Below are positions 16,543-26,116 of a DNA stretch of 27,368 nucleotides, in pieces (position 1 is the first letter of the stretch; each line of letters begins with the position of its first letter). A program made the position numbers and the translations under genes. The stretch spans positions 1 to 27,368 of the forward strand of contig JADJTX010000043.1 in the NCBI GenBank assembly GCA_016710985.1, given 5' to 3'. This stretch comes from Ignavibacteria bacterium (lineage in GTDB: Bacteria > Bacteroidota > Ignavibacteria > Tepidaquicellales > Tepidaquicellaceae). A model generated the notes under the pieces. That model was not told the DNA's origin. It worked only from the letters and a program-made list of their open reading frames with translations, and searched no databases.

Positions 16543-19500
16543 TCACCCGCAGATCAATTTCTCAATCTCATCCAGCCTCTTCTCATCATCACCACTATCC
16601 AATCTAACTTCAATCACCAATCTCTCCTTCTCCGGCGCAATGTTATATTTTCTGTTTCTGTCATTTGAAATAGTATCTATAGTTTTTTTATAAAAATCAC
16701 CTTCAAATATCTTATGCTCTTTGTCATCAGGAAAATAAAGGTAAAGATTCTTATTTCTGATAATAATTTTTTCAAGACCAAGTTCTGTTGCTTTTATTTT
16801 TATCCTGATTACACGGAGAAGATTCGATACATCATCGAGATATTCCCCGAACCTGTCTTTAAGTTCAACGGCAACTGATTTTAATTCATCTTCACTCTTC
16901 ATTTCATAAAGCCGCCTGTAAATATTCAGACGCTCGGTGTCATTATGAATATAATCTTTCGGTATCAATGCATTCAGATCATTTTCAATTAATGTGCTCT
17001 TCTCTTCAATTTTTTTCTTTATGCTTTCGTTAATTTTCTGAAGCGAAGCTTCATTTGCAAACAGATCTTTAAACTCATTCTCCTTTAGCTCAAGTACCGC
17101 TTCTTCTATTATACTTATGAACATATCAAAGCCTATCTCCTGAACAAATCCGCTCTGCTGCTTTCCTAATAAATTTCCTACACCGCGAATTTCCATGTCA
17201 CGCATCGCAAGACTGAATCCCGAACCTAAATCCGTAAACTCTTCTATCGCCTGAAGTCTCTTCACCGCGATCCTTGTGAGCTTGGCATCCGGCGGCGAGA
17301 TCAGATACGCAAATGCCTGCACTTCGCTCCGCCCGACTCTTCCGCGCAACTGGTATAGCTCCGCAAGTCCGTACATGTTAGCATTGTTTATAATAATCGT
17401 ATTTACATTCGGGATATCAAGTCCGGACTCGATAATTTTTGTACAGAGAAGAACGTTCAGTTTTTTTTCAATGAAATTGATAACAACATTTTCCAGATCC
17501 TTTCCATCCATTTGCCCGTGAGCAATTCCGATCTTTGCTTCAGGAACATAAGTCTTGATCGTGTCTCCGAGTGTATGAAGATTTTTTATCTTATCATTTA
17601 CAAAATAAACCTGTCCGCCACGGTTGAGTTCGTGTCTTATGATCCCGGCTATCTGAGTCCAGTCTAACTTTATGATCTCTGTTACAATCGGCTTACTGTT
17701 CTTCGGAGGAGTATTTATAATTGATAAGTCTCTCGCACCGAGTAAAGAAAAATTTAAAGTTCTCGGAATCGGAGTCGCTGTCAATGTAAGTGTATCAACA
17801 TTTGGCTTCAGACTACGCAGCTTCTCCTTCGCCTTCACACCGAATCTCTGCTCTTCATCTATTATCAGCAATCCTAAGTCTTTGAAATTTATGTCTTTGG
17901 ATAAAATGCGATGCGTGCCTATGAGAATGTTTAATTTACCTTCTGTTAATTTTTCTAAAATCTTCTTCTGTTCTTTGGAATTTTTTAATCGTGTAATATT
18001 ATCAACTTCAACTGCGAAAGGTGAGAGCCGGTCTCTGAAAGTATTGTAATGCTGAACCGCAAGTATTGTCGTCGGAACAAGTACCGCGACCTGCTTATTA
18101 TCCATCACTGATTTAAACGCTGCCCTTATCGCGACTTCCGTTTTCCCGAAACCAACATCACCGCAAACCAATCTGTCCATAGGATTTTCCTTTTCCATGT
18201 CTTCCTTTGTTTCGACTGTCGCCCTGACCTGATCCGGAGTATCTTCATACATAAAATTCGCTTCAAGCTCTTTCTGCCAGTGTGTGTCTCCTGAAAATTT
18301 AAATCCAATCTCCGATTTTCTTTTAGCATAAAGTATGATCAGATCCCTTGCAATGTCTTTAACCTGTTTCTTTGTCTTTGCTTTTAGCTTATCCCACTCA
18401 CCGCCGCCCAGCCTTGTGAGGGTCGGCGCATGACCTTCGGCTCCGGAATACTTTTTTATTAAATTAATGTTGTTGAGATTCAGAAAAAGTTTGTCGGTTC
18501 CGTGATAAGTGAGTACTACAACTTCCTGATTATTATTCCCGACAGTGATCTTTTTCAGACCCGAATATTTTCCAATTCCGAAATCCCTGTGTACAACATA
18601 ATCTCCATACTGTAATTCCTTTAATTCGGTAAACGTCAGACCTTTGAATTTAAGCTTACGCTTCTTTATCTGCTTAAAGTATCTTCCGAAGATCTGATGC
18701 TCGGTGTAAATTAAGATCTTCAGATCATTAAAAATGAATCCGTTGTGAATGGATTCAGGGATTACTTTGAATTTATTCTTAATGCTGAATTCCGGATCAC
18801 TTTTTATTTCATCCGAATCTTCTTCGGCATCTGAGTGTATTTTCTCATCCTGTTCAATAATATTCTCATCCTCAAAATCTTCTATTAATTCTTTTATCCG
18901 GCCTGCCTGATGTTCGTCCGAAGCAAGTACAAAAGCTTCATAACCATTTTTAATGTTCTCACAAAGATTCTGATATATCCCCTTCAGATTCGAATGAAAA
19001 TCCGGCTGCGGTTTCGAATCAAAATTAATCAACTTAAAATCAGCGGAATCAGAGTGATCATTAAAATCAGCGATCATGTTTGTGAATGAAGTCAGATATA
19101 TCTTTTAAACTTACTTAACTCTTTTCCAAGCTCCTCTTTAATCTCATTGAATGTAATTTCCGGCTCATCAATAATAACGACTGCATCGTCAGGTACATAA
19201 TTAATTACAATTTCATCGGGCTCATAATTTATTTCCTCTTCATCTGCATTCAGATTTATTCCGATCTTTACAGAATCAATCTCTCTCACAGACCTCTGCG
19301 AATTCAGATCGAATTCTCTTATTGATTCAATAGTATCCCCAAAGAACTCTATCCTTACAGGACTTTCCAGATTCTCAGCAAAAAAATCTATGATCCCGCC
19401 TCTTACCGAAAAATCTCCCGCTTCATCTACGAAATCCTTTCTGTTGAAATTATATTTCTAAAGAGTATTCAGTAATTCATCGAAGCTGTAATTCTCATTT

Positions 19501-19910
19501 TTCTTCAGCTCGATTATTGAAGCTTTGAATTTATCTTTGGAAATGATCTTATTCCCAAGCTCGGATGCATTTGCTATTACTATGAATTCATTTCCCTCGG
19601 AAAGGTCAATGAGAATTTTAGAAGTCGACTCGCTGTCGGAAAGTTTGGTAGAGTATATTGAAATGTTTTGCAATGAATCAATAAGTTCAAGATCGTCCTT
19701 TAATTTTACGATCCGGTCATTGTCGTGTGATACATAAAATATCTTTTTACCTGCATTCTGATAAATGTAATCTGTAATAAACGAAGCCATAGAACCGCTT
19801 ACACCGCTTAAGATCACTTTACCGGAATTTTCTTTCAATAGATCTTTAAGCTGTGAAAACTTTTCTGAAGAGAATATCTTTGATCTTATATTTTGAATTG
19901 TTGCTTCCAT
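16543..19910 (-). pseudogene. mfd: Mfd transcription-repair coupling factor, interrupted by an amber codon and a frameshift
   Basis: Mfd removes stalled RNA polymerase and recruits UvrA. The start is the ATG at 19910. Residues 1-150 (UvrB-like N-terminus) are followed by in-frame TAG at 19458-19460, then the same frame resumes with FVDEAGDFSVRGGIIDFF, REIDSVKIG and on to KFKRYI. A TGA at 19092 marks a one-base loss near 19092-19100, after which the frame runs intact to 16543 (844 residues). That part has the RNAP-interacting domain (VVHRDFGIGKYSGL), Walker A GDVGFGKT, DEEQ box IIDEEQRFG, RVGRS, and the TRCF C-terminal domain. Reading through both faults gives about 1,122 residues, normal for Mfd. 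The start overlaps the ptsH stop by one base (TAATG), so they are coupled. Fault or real loss cannot be settled here. Confidence 0.9.
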
Positions 19911-20176
19911 TACATTTCCCCGAATCCGTCCGCAAAGAATTTTACCATTTCTTCCGAAAGTTCTTTCTCATCCGGACCATCAAATTTAAGCATCAGAGTT
20001 GAACCCTGTTCAGCCGCAAGTGTCATCACGCCGATTATGCTTTTCCCGTTGACCTCAAATCCGTCTTTGGAAATAAAAAAATCCGCTTTATATTTCGCGG
20101 CGATCCTTACTATTGAAGATGCAGGTCTCGTGTGCATCCCGGCTTTGTTTACTATTGTTACTTCAGTTTCTATCAA
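19910..20176 (-). CDS. ptsH: HPr phosphocarrier
   Basis: 88 residues. HPr accepts phosphate from enzyme I at His15 (AGMHTRPAS, 12-20) and passes it on or serves in regulation. Ser46 (NGKSIIGVM) is the site phosphorylated by HPr kinase, so a regulatory role is possible. The only start in this frame is TTG at 20176, two codons after a stop. It places His15 and Ser46 at the exact standard positions, so I accept it. No enzyme I, HPr kinase or PTS permease is near. The stop overlaps the mfd start. Confidence 0.93.
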   Translation of the reverse strand: MIETEVTIVNKAGMHTRPASSIVRIAAKYKADFFISKDGFEVNGKSIIGVMTLAAEQGSTLMLKFDGPDEKELSEEMVKFFADGFGEM

Positions 20177-20243
20177 TGACTATGGGTTAGGTTTAACTAT
20201 GATTTATAATGATAACAATGATTACTATGATATATTTTTCGAG

Positions 20244-20264
20244 TTATCACAATTTGTGATAACC
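20244..20264. promoter_or_regulatory. Perfect 10-bp palindrome upstream of ptsH
   Basis: GTTATCACAA and TTGTGATAAC flank one T. It lies 68 nt upstream of the ptsH start and has operator-like symmetry. No T-run follows. Confidence 0.55.
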
Positions 20265-20280
20265 TCCTTACTGTGAGTCC

Positions 20281-20315
20281 AGTCAATTGTCTCCGCAGTG
20301 CGGAGATAATTGACT
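20281..20315. other. 17-bp inverted repeat with one-base centre
   Basis: AGTCAATTGTCTCCGCA and TGCGGAGATAATTGACT pair at 16 of 17 positions around a single G. It lies between the 20360 gene stop and ptsH. No T-tail follows on either strand, so it is either a processing hairpin or a protein-binding palindrome. Confidence 0.6.
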
Positions 20316-20359
20316 AAATATTTTATTTCAAACTAACAAACTTTACCCATTCGATTTAT

Positions 20360-20928
20360 TCAGTCTGTTAAAATCCATTTTGGTTTTGAAGAAGAACTTG
20401 AATACAAATATATACCTCCACCATAACTTGGAAAGGTTATGTTAAGGCTTCCAGATACTTGTCCTTTAAAATAACTAAATGGTTCATCAAACCAACCCAT
20501 ACATGAATTTGGTATTGTTTCAACATACTCAGGGATTAGTTCTGAAAATTTTTCTGGATACTGATTATTAACAGATTTATATTTTTCTAATGCATCAACA
20601 ATTGCTTTTGCTTTTTCCTTAGATAAATCTACCTGATAGTCTGAAATATATCTACTACTAATAATTGATGAAAAACAAATTAAAGATAAAATTCCAATGT
20701 ATTTGCTAATTCTAAAGTTTCGATGAAGGTAAAATTCAAATATACCGGCCATTAAAAAAAATATTCCTAAAACAGCAGATATAAAAAGCATTAAAATTAC
20801 AAAGATTCCAAACCCCATTAAACAATATTTCAGGCTGAGCATGTTCATCACAATAAAAATTATAATTACCACTATCACTTTGTATCTGGTTGGGATTTGT
20901 TTTTTTTTATATCGTTTTCAGCGGTCAT
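20360..20928 (-). CDS. Small membrane protein with pseudopilin-like tail (start disturbed at an A9 run)
   Basis: As read, the frame begins at GTG 20878 (172 residues). Upstream, an ATG at 20928 gives MTAENDI and then meets nine As (20900-20908); a tenth A would continue as KKKQIPTRYKVIVV into the known frame, giving 189 residues. Two or three membrane helices occupy the first half. The second half (DALEKYKSVNNQYPEKFSEL...) matches the YP-x-x-x-x-EL pattern of small periplasmic pseudopilin-like or DUF-type domains. No function assigned. It lies just downstream of the prenyl synthase. Confidence 0.6.
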
Positions 20929-20949
20929 TATTAATATGCCTTTAATTAT

Positions 20950-21942
20950 TTAAAAGCTCCTCCCCATCAGCATCCCCGAAAACCATTTCAATCTTTCCTT
21001 ACTCTCGCCTTCGGATAATGTATTCAGATATTTATCAGCAAGCTTTGTATAATGTTCAATCTCTTTCTGAGCCGAATCTATAATCCCGTATTTTAAATAA
21101 ATATTTTTAATCTCAGATATCGCTACAGTATCATTGGGGCTTAATCCTGTCTTATTTACAATGTTCATAATTTTTGATCTATCCTTTTCATCAGTCACAG
21201 ATTCCATTGCTTTCAGTAACAAATAAGTCTTCTTTCCTTCGACGAGATCTCCGCCTATCTTTTTCCCAAATTCAGTCTCATCTGCAGTAATGTCAAGCAG
21301 ATCATCCTGTATCTGAAATGCAAGCCCGATGTTCGCTGCGTAGTTTCTTATATTCTCGACCTGTTCAGTATTTCCGTTTCCTATCAAAGCTCCGACTATT
21401 GCTGAAGTCTCAAGCATCTTTGCTGTCTTCTTTCTTATCATCATAATGTACTCATCCAATGAAACGTCTTTCCTTTCTTCAAACTCTTTATCAAAACTTT
21501 GTCCTTCACAAACTTCTATAATTCCCTCTGTAAATGCTTTTAAAATTTCTTGAGTCTTGTCTGATTTTGTTTTCAATAAATAAGAATATGCTAATCCAAT
21601 TAAATGGTCACCGGTAAGTATTGCAACGTTCTCATTCCACTTCTTATGAACAGTCTGACTCCCTCGTCTTGTATCTGCATTATCCATTATGTCATCATGA
21701 ACAAGTGTAAAATTGTGCAGCATCTCCATTGCAACAGCTGCATTCAATGCATCTTCCGGTTTTCCGCCGATGCTTCGCAGGAAAAAATTACCATCATTGG
21801 TCTGATCCTTTTACCTCCGCCGGTTAAAACATATTTCAAGAGGTTCATATAATGCCTCCGGTTTTTGCTTTTCAATCGAGTGTGATAAGATCTCATCAAC
21901 TCTTTTTTTATAATGTAAATAATTATCGTAATGATTGGTCAT
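20950..21942 (-). pseudogene. Trans-polyprenyl diphosphate synthase, two compensating frameshifts
   Basis: Condenses isopentenyl diphosphate with allylic diphosphates to make farnesyl/geranylgeranyl or longer chains for quinones, carotenoids or undecaprenyl-type lipids. The ATG at 21942 (MTNHYDNYLHYKKRVDEIL) reads to YEPL. An extra base at 21838-21843 shifts frame; the shifted frame encodes KYVLTGGGKRIRPMMVIF. One missing base near 21764-21773 returns to the main frame (GGKPEDALNAAVAMEML). Net length equals an intact 330-residue enzyme. Both aspartate motifs are present: DDIMD in LVHDDIMDNADTRRG and DDLLD in FQIQDDLLD. The faults may be base-call errors, since all conserved residues survive. 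Chain length is not predictable. Confidence 0.88.
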
Positions 21943-22172
21943 AATTTTTAATATTTTTTGGAAGTTCTGTTGAAACTATCAATCCTAATTTCTGTTAGCA
22001 GTATACAATCCGATCAGTTAAATATTTCCTAATTTATTTAATCGGGTCATTTAAATAATCAATGCAATCAACGTTATCAATTGTAATCAGCGGTCAATTT
22101 TTGAGACTTCTTTCTGTTCGTTGTAATATCTAACTTATAACCTCAATATATAAAATTAAAGATTTTAGTTAT
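21943..22172. other. 230-nt divergent intergenic region
   Basis: Separates the prenyl synthase (-) and subtilase (+) starts, so promoters for both must lie here. It is AT-rich and contains no repeat or clear hairpin. Confidence 0.5.
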
Positions 22173-23842
22173 ATGAAATTACAAAACAAACCTACAGGGT
22201 TTTTACTTTTAATTACTGCATTTATTATCAGTTTTAGCTTCCTGAGTTTCAAACCCTCCGATCTGAACAAAGAAAAATTCAATTCATATTTAATAAAAGC
22301 ATTTGAAAACAAATTTGGTGAAGGTGACCTTCCTGACTGGGGTGTAATGGACCCGGATAAAGACGGCTATGAAGGAACACGTACAAAAGCGTTTTATGAA
22401 TATATTAACACACTTGATTTTGTCCCGGAAAGGAAAGAAGTAATAGTCGCAGTCATTGATTCAGGCTTTGATACGGACCATCCTGATTTAAAAGACAATA
22501 TATGGATCAATGAAATAGAAATGAACGGGGCAGCAGGTGTTGATGACGACAACAATGGTTATGTTGATGACTTTCACGGATGGAATTTTTTGGGTAACGC
22601 AAAATATTTATCACTTGAAGTTACAAGAGAGTATAAAAGATTAAAGAAAGCAGGCACTCCGAAAACAGATCCTTATTATCAGAAGGTTATGGAAGAATAT
22701 GATTCAAAGAAAGATGAAACTATTTCAACAAGCGACGGCGTATCGGAAACCCTGGCTGAATTAATTGAAGCAGAGGCGATTCTTAAACAAAAAGGCGTTA
22801 CCACTGATCCGGAAAAGCTTCAGGGTATTTCAATGAGCCTTCCGGAAGGCAAAGTAAGTGATGCGGCTTCCATAATACTCGGAGTTTATTTATTTTTCGG
22901 AATGGATAAAAATGAACTTGACAGAACTTAATGAAGAATATAAAAACAAAGTAAAATATTATTTTGATACTACTGATACTTATATGCTAATCGGAGACAA
23001 TCCGGAAATTATGCTTGAAACGAATTACGGCAAGAATGATGTCTCGGATAAAGTTGAAATTCACGGATCACACGTTGCCGGTATCATTGCATCTAAGAAG
23101 ACCGGGCAGGCGCCTTTTGCAAAGCTGATGCTTCTTCGTGCCGTTCCGAATGAAGGGGATGAAAAGAGACAAAGATATAGGAAACGCCATCCGGTATGCA
23201 GTGGATAACGGCGCAAGCATAATCAATATGTCAGCCGGAAAATATTTTTCACAGGATCCGGAATTTGTTGTTGATGCGATAAAGTATGCGGAAGAAAAGG
23301 GGTGTTGTTTGTAATCTCCGCCGGAAATGAAGGAGATAACGTTACGGACATTGTAAACTATCCGAGGAAATATCTTTAGGAAAACGGTGAAAAGAAATAT
23401 TTCTCTAATATGATAGTTGTAGGCGCTAACTCCTGGATGAAGAAATGGTCACAAGAAAAGGATCCGGAAAATAAAAATCTTAAGTATGATCTGGCAGCGC
23501 CTTTCAGTAATTATTCCAAAGAAGTTGTAGATATATTTGCTCCGGGTGTTCAGATTAATTCTACTATTCCAAATAACAAATATAAAAAAATTGACGGAAC
23601 AAGCATGGCATCACCTGAAGTATCGGGCATTGCAGCAATATTGAAATCTTACTTTCCAAATCTTACAGCACAGCAATTGAAAGAAGTGATCATTTTCATC
23701 AGCAAGACAATATCCCGGACTGACTGTAAAAGTTAAAGATAAACCAAAAGAATTATTTTCCAACATGTCAAAATCAGGCGGAGTTATTGATATGATGAAT
23801 GCTTATAAAAGAGCAAGTGAGATAAATAGTCTGCAGAATTAG
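22173..23842 (+). pseudogene. Subtilisin-like (S8) serine protease, broken by four indels and a TAG
   Basis: Exported protease: N-terminal membrane/signal segment (10-27), then the S8 domain. The catalytic triad is all present but in different frames: Asp96 in VAVIDSGFD, His in IHGSHVAGII (near 23066), and Ser in DGTSMASPEVSG (near 23600). The oxyanion stretch FVISAGNEG is also readable. Faults: an extra base near 22908-22916, an extra base near 23161-23170, a missing G in the GGGG at 23299-23302, an in-frame TAG at 23377-23379 (YL-stop-ENGEKK), and an extra T in TTTT at 23693-23696. Correcting them gives about 555 residues ending KRASEINSLQN at TAG 23842. The Asp-to-His insertion of about 150 residues is like large Bacteroidota subtilases. 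The stop abuts the heptamer array. Confidence 0.85.
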
Positions 23843-24052
23843 TATTAGGTATTGGTATTGAGTATTGAGTAGTGGGTAGTGAGTAGTGAGTAGTGAGTAT
23901 TAGTAATTGTAATCGTAACTCGTGGTTCGTAACTCAATACTCAGCATCAACTCAACCCAATACTCAATACCAACTCAATACCCAATACTCAAACCCAAAC
24001 ACCCAACCCAATACCCAATACCTACTCAATACCCATTACTCACTACTCAATA
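23842..24052. repeat. Second inverted heptamer locus (GTAKTGA arm, then AATACYC arm)
   Basis: Left arm 23842-23903: GTATTAG, GTATTG, GTATTGA twice, GTAGTGG, GTAGTGA three times, GTATTAG. After about 27 nt the right arm (23931-24052) has many AATACYC/CAATACC units in the opposite direction, some degenerate. The left arm starts on the last base of the subtilase stop codon. The right arm extends 17 bases into the amidohydrolase gene and supplies its stop codon and last residues. Confidence 0.9.
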
Positions 24053-25608
24053 CAATTCCTCCGAAATACGTCTCTAAAACTTTCGCATCTTTAATTTCAT
24101 CACCTGTCATTTCAAAAAGATCATCTTCCATTATGACCAAATCAGCAACTTTTCCGACTTCAAGACTTCCTCTTTCCTTTTCGTCGTAAGTTGCAAAAGC
24201 ATTGATTGATTGTATATGCTTCCAAGGCAATCAACTAATGAAATATTATTTTCAGTAACGAAACCATTTTCAAAACCATTTGCTTTTCTTGTCATAGCAT
24301 AATAAATAGTTTCAAACGGACTTTCACCGACAACGGGAAAGTCAGTGCCAAAACATACTTCAGCTCCTATATCAAAAAGTTTTTTATAGTTATGTTCAAT
24401 TTTGTAATCATCTAGAATTTCCATTGCTGTCTTTGCATCACTGAATAAATGAGTCGGTTGTACTGATGCAATTATATTCAATTCTTTAAACCTGTGGAGA
24501 TCATTCTCCCGGATGTGCTGTGCATGCTCTATACGGAATCTTCTGTCTCTGTTTCCAAATTTTCTGATTAATTCTTCATTCAGATCAAGCAGCTCTGTAA
24601 CTGCTTTATCACCAATTGCATGAACTGACATCTGATATCCCGCTTCATCAATTTCAAAAGCTGATTTTTCAAACTCACCTCTGTTGACAAATTCGGTTTT
24701 TATACCATTGTGTTTTGCATTTTTATAATTCGAATGCATCAACGCTGTCCTGCTTGAAAGGGAGCCATCATAGAATGCCTTCAGAGAATTAAACTTTATC
24801 AGATCAGATATTCCGGAAAATTCTTCCTGATATTTTTTCAGGTTGTAAAACTCAGTGAACGGCAGTCGTGAGTCAACTCTCAGCAGTAATTTATTTTCTT
24901 CAATGAGCTTTTTATAAATCTCCAGATCCTCTCCCAGAGTAATGTCTGATATCGCAGTGATTCCAAGCGAATGAAGTTTTTGCAATTGTTTAACTACAAC
25001 TTCTGTTCTCTCTGTTAATGATGCAACGGGAATCTTATCCATTACAAAATACATCGCTCTTTCTTTCAACTCGCCTGTAATAATATTGTTGTTATCCCTG
25101 ACTATTTCTTCGGACGTAAAATCGTCCGCTTTATTCAGTATCCCGGATAATTCCAGCGCTTTTGAATTTGCAAATGCCGAGTGCATATCAAATTTTGAAA
25201 TGATAATCGGGACATCCGCATTAATTTCATCAAGGAAAGCTTTATTTAAATTTATAACTTCCTGAAAATTAGAATCTGAAAAATATCCGCCGTAGATCCA
25301 CTTGTTTCCTTTCTGCTTTTTAAATTCTTTTATCGTGTTAATGAAGTCATTTTTATTTGTGCATTTCTGAGATTGAGCTGTGAGTTTACATATGCTCCTT
25401 TTATGAAATGACAATGACCGTCTGTAAATGCAGGAAGAACAAGTCTTTTCTTAAGGTCGACAACTTCGTGATATTCTCTCTGTGCATACTTTGTTTCGCG
25501 GGTATTTCCGGTAAAGATTATTTTTCCGGTGTGAGAATCAAATCCTATGGCATCGGTAAATGAATTATTTCCAAGCCAGACCTTTGCATTTATAAATAAG
25601 GTTTTCAT
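24036..25608 (-). pseudogene. YtcJ-type amidohydrolase (Amidohydro_3), frameshifted
   Basis: Metal-dependent hydrolase of unknown substrate, about 522 residues when repaired. N-terminus MKTLFINAKVWLG, metal motif DGHCHF, then NLRNAQIK. A missing A in the A5 run at 25350-25354 (minus strand) shifts the frame; adding one gives NDFINTIKEFKKQKGNKW. The middle carries SVHAIGDKAV, FRIEHAQ and FGTDFPV. A second break near 24201-24231 combines a CAAT tandem duplication and one extra base; without them the protein reads ALEAYTINAFATYDEKERGS and ends ADLVIMEDD ... FGGIVLSSE. The final VLSSE and the stop codon lie in the heptamer array. This family includes exported and cytoplasmic enzymes; no signal peptide is seen here. 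Confidence 0.85.
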
Positions 25609-25672
25609 TATTAGTTAATAGTAAATTGTCAATTTTAAAGAAGTAAGTTTAAACTAACATTGTTACTTTTGA

Positions 25673-25851
25673 ATAAATTATTTAAGTTGACCGCTTCAAA
25701 AATTTAAAGTGAGCGATAGCCACGAATTTCACGAATTAGCTCGAATTAACGAAATGAGTTAAATGACTATTAAAATAATTCGTGTGAATTCGCGTAACTC
25801 GTGGCAAAAAATAGTTCCATAATTTAAAATCGGTTAACTTGAATAAATTAT
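25673..25851. repeat. Outer inverted repeat surrounding the CACGAATT element
   Basis: The segment at 25673-25693 (starts ATAAATTATT, ends AGTTGACCG) and that at 25831-25851 (CGGTTAACTTGAATAAATTA...) are reverse complements at about 18 of 21 positions. They bracket the inner element. Confidence 0.7.
25719..25804. repeat. Inverted pair of CACGAATT arrays
   Basis: Left arm 25719-25748: GC, CACGAATT (25721), T, CACGAATT (25730), A, GCTCGAATT. Right arm 25775-25804 is its reverse complement at about 24 of 30 positions (ends TAACTCGTGGC). The loop is about 26 nt. Units follow the same CACNAAKK plan as the elements at 15.1 and 15.8 kb. Confidence 0.88.
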
Positions 25852-26116
25852 TTTATTAAACTTAAACATAAAATGAAAAATGAATAACGCAATCCGCTGG
25901 TTCACAATACCGGGCACCGGATTTCAAAAGAACGGTAAATTTTTGCAATGACTATTACAATTTTGTTTTAAACTAATGAATGATGTTGATTGTCTTTACA
26001 ATGACACAGTAATTTGATATTCAAATCTTCAGAAATGTAATTCTTAAACTATAATTTTTGAATAGAATCCGGTGTGTTTTGCTCTTATTTTTATAATATA
26101 AAACCTCCTTCCATAT

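Larger units (their letters stand above)
25609..26116. other. 508-nt intergenic region
   Basis: Between the diverging amidohydrolase and glycosyltransferase starts. It contains the nested inverted repeats at 25673-25851 and otherwise no open frame or clear signal. Confidence 0.6.

Noticed and set aside
19458..23379. TAG reassigned as a sense codon
   Set aside because: Genes that look intact (the ABC ATPase and hutI) end with TAG at the expected place, and other faults in the same region are frameshifts and a TGA.
26101..26116. CCTCCTT before the glycosyltransferase as an SD site
   Set aside because: It is the anti-SD sequence on the plus strand, so it would serve only a minus-strand gene, and none begins there.
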